Source of the DNA: Brevibacillus thermoruber 423 | Lineage (GTDB): Bacteria > Bacillota > Bacilli > Brevibacillales > Brevibacillaceae | Length of the DNA: 64,000 nt | NCBI RefSeq assembly: GCF_000454065.1 | Contig: NZ_KE695655.1 | Span: forward strand, 1-64,000 | Direction: 5' to 3' | Program-made: the position numbers and the translations under genes | The notes under the pieces: generated by a model | What the model saw: the letters and a program-made list of their open reading frames with translations, nothing else | What the model was told of the DNA's origin: nothing | The model's database searches: none | Shown: positions 60,233-64,000 of the stretch, in pieces | How the letters are laid out: every line of letters begins with the position of its first letter | Numbering within the stretch: the first letter of the stretch is position 1

Positions 60233-61399
60233 TTACGCTTCCTGTTTCAACACGGGGCGTTCCGCCTCTTTCTTTTGTTGGGCGAAAAACAGCTTCATCA
60301 GCGGCGGCGTCACCAGTGTCGTCACCAGAACGACGACGACGACGGCGGCAAACATGTCCTCGGTCAGCAGCCGGGTATCCAGTCCGATGGAGGCGATGAT
60401 CAGCGCCACTTCCCCGCGGGACACCATCGCCGCGCCGATGCCCAGGGAGCTGCTCCAGGTGAAACCGGACAGCTTCGCACCGAGCGCGCCGCCGACCAGT
60501 TTGGTCAGGATCGCCAGGATGCTGAGGCCCACAATCAGGCCGAGATGTTCGCCAATGCCCGCAAACGACGCCGTGACCCCGATGGAGGTGAAGAACACCG
60601 GCACAAACACGGAATAGCTGAGTGTTTCCACCTTTTCACACACCTCGTGCTTGTACGGGGTCAGGCTGATGGCCACTCCGGCTATATAGGAGCCGATGAT
60701 GGCGGCTACTCCCGCATAGTCGGCCAGGTAGGCGAACGTAAAACAGATGATCAGTCCGGCGGATACGACGGACTCGGTCACCTGCAGCGGAGCAAACCGC
60801 TTCAGCACCCAGGGCACCACTTTCCAGGAGAGCAGCAGGGCGACGGCGAAGAACACCGCTTTTTTCACGATCACCATGCCGAGATTGACATCACCGCCGG
60901 CAAAGCTCATCACAAAAGCCAGGGCGAGGATGACCAGCACGTCGTCGATGACCGCCGCGCCCAGGATGGTTGCCCCTTCTTTTGACTTCAGCCTGCCCAG
61001 CTCTTTGAGCGCCTGCACGGAAATGCTGACGCTGGTGGCGGAAAGCAGCAGGCCGAGAAAGACCGCTTCCATCGGAGACATGCCGATGGCGGTGCCCGCC
61101 AGATACCCCAGCGTCAACGGCGCCAGGATGCCGGCCACGCCGACAAACGTGGAGGCTTTTCCCGTCCGCTTGAACTCGTCGAGATCGGTTTCCAGTCCCG
61201 CGATGAACATCAGCAGAATGACGCCAATCTCGCTGATTTCCTTGAGGATTTCCGTATCGTTTACCAACCCCAGCACCGTAGGCCCGAGCACGATGCCGAT
61301 CAGCAGCTTGCCCAGCACGGAGGGCTGCCCCAATCGGACGCTGATGTCCCCCGCAATCTTGGAAGCGAGCAGAATCACCGCCAGTTGAAAGACAATCAT
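60233..61399 (-). CDS. CPA2-family monovalent cation/proton antiporter
   Basis: A 388-residue Na+(K+)/H+ antiporter of the CPA2 (NapA/GerN/KefB) family with about 12 helices. LGQPSVLGKLLIGIVLGPTVLG (in part, about 22), FIAGLETDLDEF (about 65) and the ion-site DD in AAVIDDVLVILAL (about 148-149) are visible. No TrkA-N domain is attached. ATG 61399 has AAAGGGGGAG upstream. A sigma-A promoter at 61577-61549 (minus) gives a leader of about 140 nt containing a compact nested structure, so its expression is probably controlled at the RNA level. Ion preference unknown. Confidence 0.93.
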   Translation of the reverse strand: MIVFQLAVILLASKIAGDISVRLGQPSVLGKLLIGIVLGPTVLGLVNDTEILKEISEIGVILLMFIAGLETDLDEFKRTGKASTFVGVAGILAPLTLGYLAGTAIGMSPMEAVFLGLLLSATSVSISVQALKELGRLKSKEGATILGAAVIDDVLVILALAFVMSFAGGDVNLGMVIVKKAVFFAVALLLSWKVVPWVLKRFAPLQVTESVVSAGLIICFTFAYLADYAGVAAIIGSYIAGVAISLTPYKHEVCEKVETLSYSVFVPVFFTSIGVTASFAGIGEHLGLIVGLSILAILTKLVGGALGAKLSGFTWSSSLGIGAAMVSRGEVALIIASIGLDTRLLTEDMFAAVVVVVLVTTLVTPPLMKLFFAQQKKEAERPVLKQEA

Positions 61400-61429
61400 G
61401 GACCACTCCCCCTTTGATCTGATGTGAAG

Positions 61430-61530
61430 GATGAGAATGAAAAAGGAGCCTGCCCCTCGGTTTCCCCTGCCTTCTTAAAAAAGGCAATAGGAAACCTATG
61501 GTGACAGGCTCCTCCATTCATCCTACATAT
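61430..61530 (-). promoter_or_regulatory. Structured 5' leader of the antiporter gene (candidate riboswitch/attenuator)
   Basis: In the minus-strand transcript: P1 GGAGCCTG (61512-61505) with CAGGCTCC (61452-61445), P2 GGTTTCC (61496-61490) with GGAAACC (61465-61459), P3 GCCTT (61485-61481) with AAGGC (61473-61469), then TTTTT. Outer bases GGATGAATG and CATTCTCATCC can extend P1. The conserved-looking interior TGTCACCATA and GAGGGG lie in internal loops. It fits a ligand-gated terminator; a cation is the natural guess given the gene. Confidence 0.6.
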
Positions 61531-61548
61531 TCACGTTTACGCATATCC

Positions 61549-61577
61549 ATCATAACCGATTTTTCCTGAAAAGTCAA
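61549..61577 (-). promoter_or_regulatory. Sigma-A promoter of the antiporter gene
   Basis: On the minus strand TTGACT (61577-61572), 17-base spacer, TATGAT (61554-61549). Transcription should begin near 61542. Confidence 0.8.
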
Positions 61578-61729
61578 TAAAGAATGACTGCGGCCTGTTC
61601 TGACTCGGCAGCCGGACGGGCAGCCTGTCCCGCAGGGGAAGAACATCCCCCGTTGATGCCGCGGCCCTCCTGTCTTTTGTGTGCGGCTTTCCCGAAACGC
61701 TTCGTACCGAACAAAAGGAGTGAACCCCC

Positions 61730-62491
61730 ATGAATGGACCAATGCCAATGACGAGAGAAGAGCGGGCGCGCCTGGCGCACGAGATCGCCGAACGGGCGCT
61801 GTCCGTCCACGGAGAGAACATCAAGGCGATCGGCATCTACGGCTCAGCGGCACGGGAAACGGATGGCCCGTTTTCCGATCTGGAGATGTTCTGCGTTCTG
61901 CGCTCTTCGGGTCAGGACGATGACTGCGAATGGGCCGTCGGGGCGTGGAAAGCGGAGGTGAACTTCCTGAGCGAGGACGTGATGCTGCGGGACGCGGCGT
62001 TCGTCGATGGCCTGTGGCCGCTCACGCACGGAAAGTATTTCGTCGTGCGGAGCCTTTATGATCCGGAAGCGTTTTTCGCCGAACTGCGCAGCGTGGCGGA
62101 ATCGCCTGGCAGGGATGATTTTCGCCGTGCGGTTTGCGGCGTGATCACAGGCGAACTGTACGAATTGGCCGGCAAGTGGAGAAATGTCAGGGTCCAGGGG
62201 CCCTGCACGTTTTTGCCGACGCTGGCAATCGAAACGGCCACGTACGGCGCCATGCTTGTCGGCCCGCATCACCGCCGGTGCTTTTCCACCAGGGCGCTCG
62301 TCCTGCCCGAAGCGCGGGAGATGTCTGACCGCCCCGCCGGTTTCGACGCGCTGTGCCGGTTGGTGATGGCCGGGGATTTATCGAAGCCCGACGCGATCCT
62401 GTGCGCCTGCGAAAGCTTCTGGGACGGGGTCATCGAGTGGGCCGTCCGAAACGGGTATGACTGCATGGAGAACAGGCGGATTCCCTTCTGA
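61730..62491 (+). CDS. Aminoglycoside 4'-nucleotidyltransferase-like protein
   Basis: A 253-residue homologue of kanamycin nucleotidyltransferase ANT(4')-I, which adenylylates the 4'-OH of kanamycin-type aminoglycosides. It starts with the same MNGP..MTREER motif as the plasmid enzyme and has the same length. GIYGSAARETDGPFSDLEM (about 35-53) holds the metal-binding Asp/Glu; EVNF, the Glu in GELYELAGKWRN (about 140) and VQGPCTFLP are also conserved, as is the C-terminal RIPF. ATG 61730 follows AAAAGGAGTG. Base composition matches the host and no mobile-element genes are adjacent, so it seems resident. Confidence 0.93.
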   Translation: MNGPMPMTREERARLAHEIAERALSVHGENIKAIGIYGSAARETDGPFSDLEMFCVLRSSGQDDDCEWAVGAWKAEVNFLSEDVMLRDAAFVDGLWPLTHGKYFVVRSLYDPEAFFAELRSVAESPGRDDFRRAVCGVITGELYELAGKWRNVRVQGPCTFLPTLAIETATYGAMLVGPHHRRCFSTRALVLPEAREMSDRPAGFDALCRLVMAGDLSKPDAILCACESFWDGVIEWAVRNGYDCMENRRIPF

Positions 62492-62565
62492 ATCGCGGGA
62501 ATGATCGAAACATTTGCTTCCCCCCGGCGTATAACAGGGTAGCGTGATGGACAGGAGGGAAGAGC

Positions 62566-63327
62566 GTGTTTTTCGATGCGAGTTATCCCGGCATGCTGGG
62601 AGAACCCTGGTGGTTTACGCTGGCGCCCGGCTTGATCTTTGGGGTGATCATTGTGGTAATGGGGACGGCTCTGGTCAGAGGCGTGGGCACGTGGATGTCC
62701 AACAACACCGCGCCGATCCGCAGCGTTCCGGCCAGGGTGTTGGGGAAGCGGACGAATACGTGGGGAGGCGCCGGGGATTCAAGCGTTCATACTTCGTATT
62801 ACGTGGCGTTTGAACTGGACAGCGGGGAACGGCTGGAGTTTCGCGTAAACGGGCCGGAGTACGGGCTGATTGCCCAAAACGAAGACGGCATCCTCACGTA
62901 TCAGGGCACGCGGTTCAAAGGGTTTCAGCCCCAGTCCCGTCCGAAGGCGAACCCCCGTCTCGGGCGGTCGGACGGCATGCCGCTGGGGAAAATCTCCAAG
63001 GAGAGCGCGGAGCACTACGTCTGGGGGGAGCGTTGTGACGGCTGGCATCTGGTCAAGGGGAGCGACCTGAGCGTCATCCACGAACGGATGCCGGCGGGAA
63101 CGGCGGAAGTCCGTCATTACCACGAGCGGTCGCGGCAGTTTTTCTTTGTGCTGTCCGGGACAGCGGTGCTGGAAGTGGACGGCGTCTCGTGGGAGCTGCA
63201 TCCCCACGAAGGCATGGAAGTGCCGCCGGGCGTGCCGCACCAGATGAAAAATGAAAGCGGGGCGGAGACGGAATTTCTCGTCATCTCCCAGCCGACGTCG
63301 CGAGGAGACCGCGTGCAGGCGGATTGA
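62566..63327 (+). CDS. DUF2500-cupin fusion protein
   Basis: A 253-residue fusion. Residues 1-125 have a DUF2500 layout: one membrane helix (about 18-40), then a small beta domain (PARVLGKRTNTWGG, YYVAFELDSGERLEF, ILTYQGTRFKGF). Residues about 140-253 are a complete single cupin (ISKESAEHYVWGERCDGWHL, HYHERSRQFFFVLSG, VPPGVPHQMKN) with the metal-binding H-x-H pair and His of motif 2. GTG 62566 follows AGGAGGG. An internal ATG (62978) could start the cupin alone but has no RBS. A natural fusion or a recent deletion joining two genes. Confidence 0.82.
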   Translation: MFFDASYPGMLGEPWWFTLAPGLIFGVIIVVMGTALVRGVGTWMSNNTAPIRSVPARVLGKRTNTWGGAGDSSVHTSYYVAFELDSGERLEFRVNGPEYGLIAQNEDGILTYQGTRFKGFQPQSRPKANPRLGRSDGMPLGKISKESAEHYVWGERCDGWHLVKGSDLSVIHERMPAGTAEVRHYHERSRQFFFVLSGTAVLEVDGVSWELHPHEGMEVPPGVPHQMKNESGAETEFLVISQPTSRGDRVQAD

Positions 63328-63414
63328 CTGCGTGCGGAACATGGGAACCGGCCGGCATCGATCACGCGTGCCGCCAGCGCACGGAAGACCTGCACCCGGT
63401 TACCGCGACAGCAA

Positions 63415-63452
63415 GAAAAACCCTGGCCGATTGCCGTTCGGCCAGGGTTTTG
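63415..63452. terminator. Hairpin terminator (either direction)
   Basis: AAAACCCTGGCCGA-TTGCCGT-TCGGCCAGGGTTTT, a 14-bp stem with T runs on both strands; it ends the small minus-strand genes and the fusion gene. Confidence 0.9.
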
Positions 63453-63470
63453 TCATGCACGCTGCGGTTG

Positions 63471-63605
63471 TCACTTCCACGGCAGGTACTCGGACATCTG
63501 CGCAAACGCGTCCGCCAGCGCGTGGAGGCTCTCCGCGGTCTGATAGGCAAACAGCGGCAGACTGAAGCAAACCAACAGAGCTTCTCCGATGTACTTGGCG
63601 ATCAT
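63471..63605 (-). CDS. Small 44-residue hypothetical protein
   Basis: A short frame with a good RBS (AAAAAGGAGCGTG, 10-12 bases before ATG 63605). The N-terminal half is hydrophobic (IGEALLVCFSLPLFAYQ, about 6-22), perhaps one membrane segment, and the rest amphipathic with a PWK end. It lies 38 bases after another small minus-strand gene and before a strong terminator. Family not recognised. Confidence 0.6.
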   Translation of the reverse strand: MIAKYIGEALLVCFSLPLFAYQTAESLHALADAFAQMSEYLPWK

Positions 63606-63643
63606 GCCCCGTCACGCTCCTTTTTCCATTCTGATTCTTCTGA

Positions 63644-63925
63644 TCAGAGCGAAAAGCGGAGTGCGGAAGCATCCGAGTCGCCGTCTTCGCGCCGTACGCG
63701 CCGATGCAGCCGGATGCGCTGCGGCTGCCTTGCCGCCATCGGATACGTCTCGACCAAGCAAGGATTAATGGAAGGTTCGTAGCTGTCGTCTTGGCGCCAG
63801 CCAATGGTCACGGTCTGCGGGCCCTGCAAACGCCGTATGTACAGGACGGACGGGAAGCATCCCGCAAACAGGGCAAGCAAGGCGAAGAAATCATCCAGCG
63901 AAAGCAGCAAAAGCGCGTCTTCCAT
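63644..63925 (-). CDS. Hypothetical 93-residue protein
   Basis: ATG 63925 follows AAAGGGGGGAAATC. The N-terminus is hydrophobic (LLLLSLDDFFALLALFAG, about 5-22), suggestive of a membrane or signal segment with two unusual Asp. The middle holds IGWRQDDSY and the last 35 residues are very basic (PQRIRLHRRVRRED). Codon use is host-like. It shares direction with the 44-residue gene and has an 18-bp palindrome 29 bases upstream. I recognise no family. Confidence 0.55.
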   Translation of the reverse strand: MEDALLLLSLDDFFALLALFAGCFPSVLYIRRLQGPQTVTIGWRQDDSYEPSINPCLVETYPMAARQPQRIRLHRRVRREDGDSDASALRFSL

Positions 63926-63954
63926 CGGCGATTTCCCCCCTTTCTTGACGTCTG

Positions 63955-63972
63955 CAAGAACCTGGGTTCTTG
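63955..63972. promoter_or_regulatory. 18-bp palindrome upstream of the last small genes
   Basis: CAAGAACC-TG-GGTTCTTG, perfect 8-bp arms. A TACAAT -10-like element on the minus strand (63987-63982) places it just after the transcription start. The core GAAC-N4-GTTC resembles the Gram-positive LexA box, though flanks differ. Confidence 0.45.
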
Positions 63973-64000
63973 GTATCCCTCATTGTAAACCCGTTGGGCG

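Noticed and set aside
1-64000. CRISPR arrays, tRNA genes and complete insertion sequences
   Set aside because: I looked for regularly spaced short repeats, clover-leaf motifs (TTCGA loops with CCA-type stems) and intact transposase frames, and found none that hold up.

Overview
The window (about 58-60% G+C by eye) looks like the chromosome of an aerobic, endospore-forming Gram-positive bacterium of the Bacillales, most probably a Brevibacillus-like member of the Paenibacillaceae. The evidence is the Bacillus-type 3' end of 23S rRNA at the left edge, strong AGGAGG-type ribosome binding sites with frequent GTG/TTG starts, sporulation genes (spo0M, ytaF, yunB), and Firmicute regulatory sites (CsoR, Zur, CcpA/cre, TreR and MhqR-like boxes).

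Layout. 1-5600: 23S rRNA end, an unknown gene, an OmpR/HisKA two-component pair with a small lipoprotein, and an unknown exported protein. 5.7-9.9 kb: an alanine/glycine symporter, a LytTR regulator and a succinyl-CoA:acetate CoA-transferase. 10-13 kb: a quinone/electrophile defence cluster (pirin, DoxX, azoreductase, MarR) with three matching 18-bp operators. 13-16 kb: a decayed acetyltransferase and the pseudouridine catabolism pair psuK-psuG. 16-19 kb: the copper efflux operon copA - small His-containing membrane protein - copZ behind two CsoR boxes. 19-21 kb: an arginase-family enzyme and spo0M. 21.3-25.7 kb: a YesN/YesM-type two-component system with a sugar-binding lipoprotein. 25.9-30.8 kb: treR and the trehalose PTS operon. 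30.8-32.1 kb: an AT-rich scar with a structured non-coding stretch, a gene stub, and a toxin-immunity pair whose toxin is truncated and frameshifted. 32.1-35.8 kb: mglBAC galactose/glucose ABC transporter. 35.9-42.9 kb: ytaF, a Ca2+ ATPase, yunB and two exported proteins. 43-47.3 kb: an NreBC-like oxygen-sensing system and a ba3-type cytochrome oxidase operon cbaDBA that share a 16-bp upstream motif. 47.4-53.8 kb: an SDR, a nitroreductase, another two-component system with an FG-GAP lipoprotein, and a second exported repeat protein. 53.9-58.6 kb: glycerate/sugar-acid cluster (gntP-type permease, glycerate kinase, a sugar-diacid/chemoreceptor hybrid, cdaR). 58.6-60.2 kb: a Zur-controlled yciC-type metallochaperone with a cysteine-poor ribosomal protein L33. 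60.2-64 kb: a CPA2 antiporter behind a structured leader, an ANT(4')-like aminoglycoside nucleotidyltransferase, a DUF2500-cupin fusion and two small genes.

How the genes work together. Much of the window consists of self-contained sensing-and-response modules, each with its operator visible: copper (CsoR sites/copA/copZ), zinc starvation (Zur sites/yciC/L33), quinone stress (MarR/azoR/doxX/pirin), trehalose (TreR/PTS/hydrolase, with cre), galactose (mgl, with cre and probably the YesMN-type sensor), oxygen and respiration (NreBC-like/cba oxidase) and sugar acids (CdaR/glycerate kinase/permease). The most interesting points are the shared NreC-like motif, the un-annotated copper-operon microprotein, the structured leader of the antiporter, the HTH-fused pseudouridine kinase with its own dyad operator, and the broken toxin-immunity relic.
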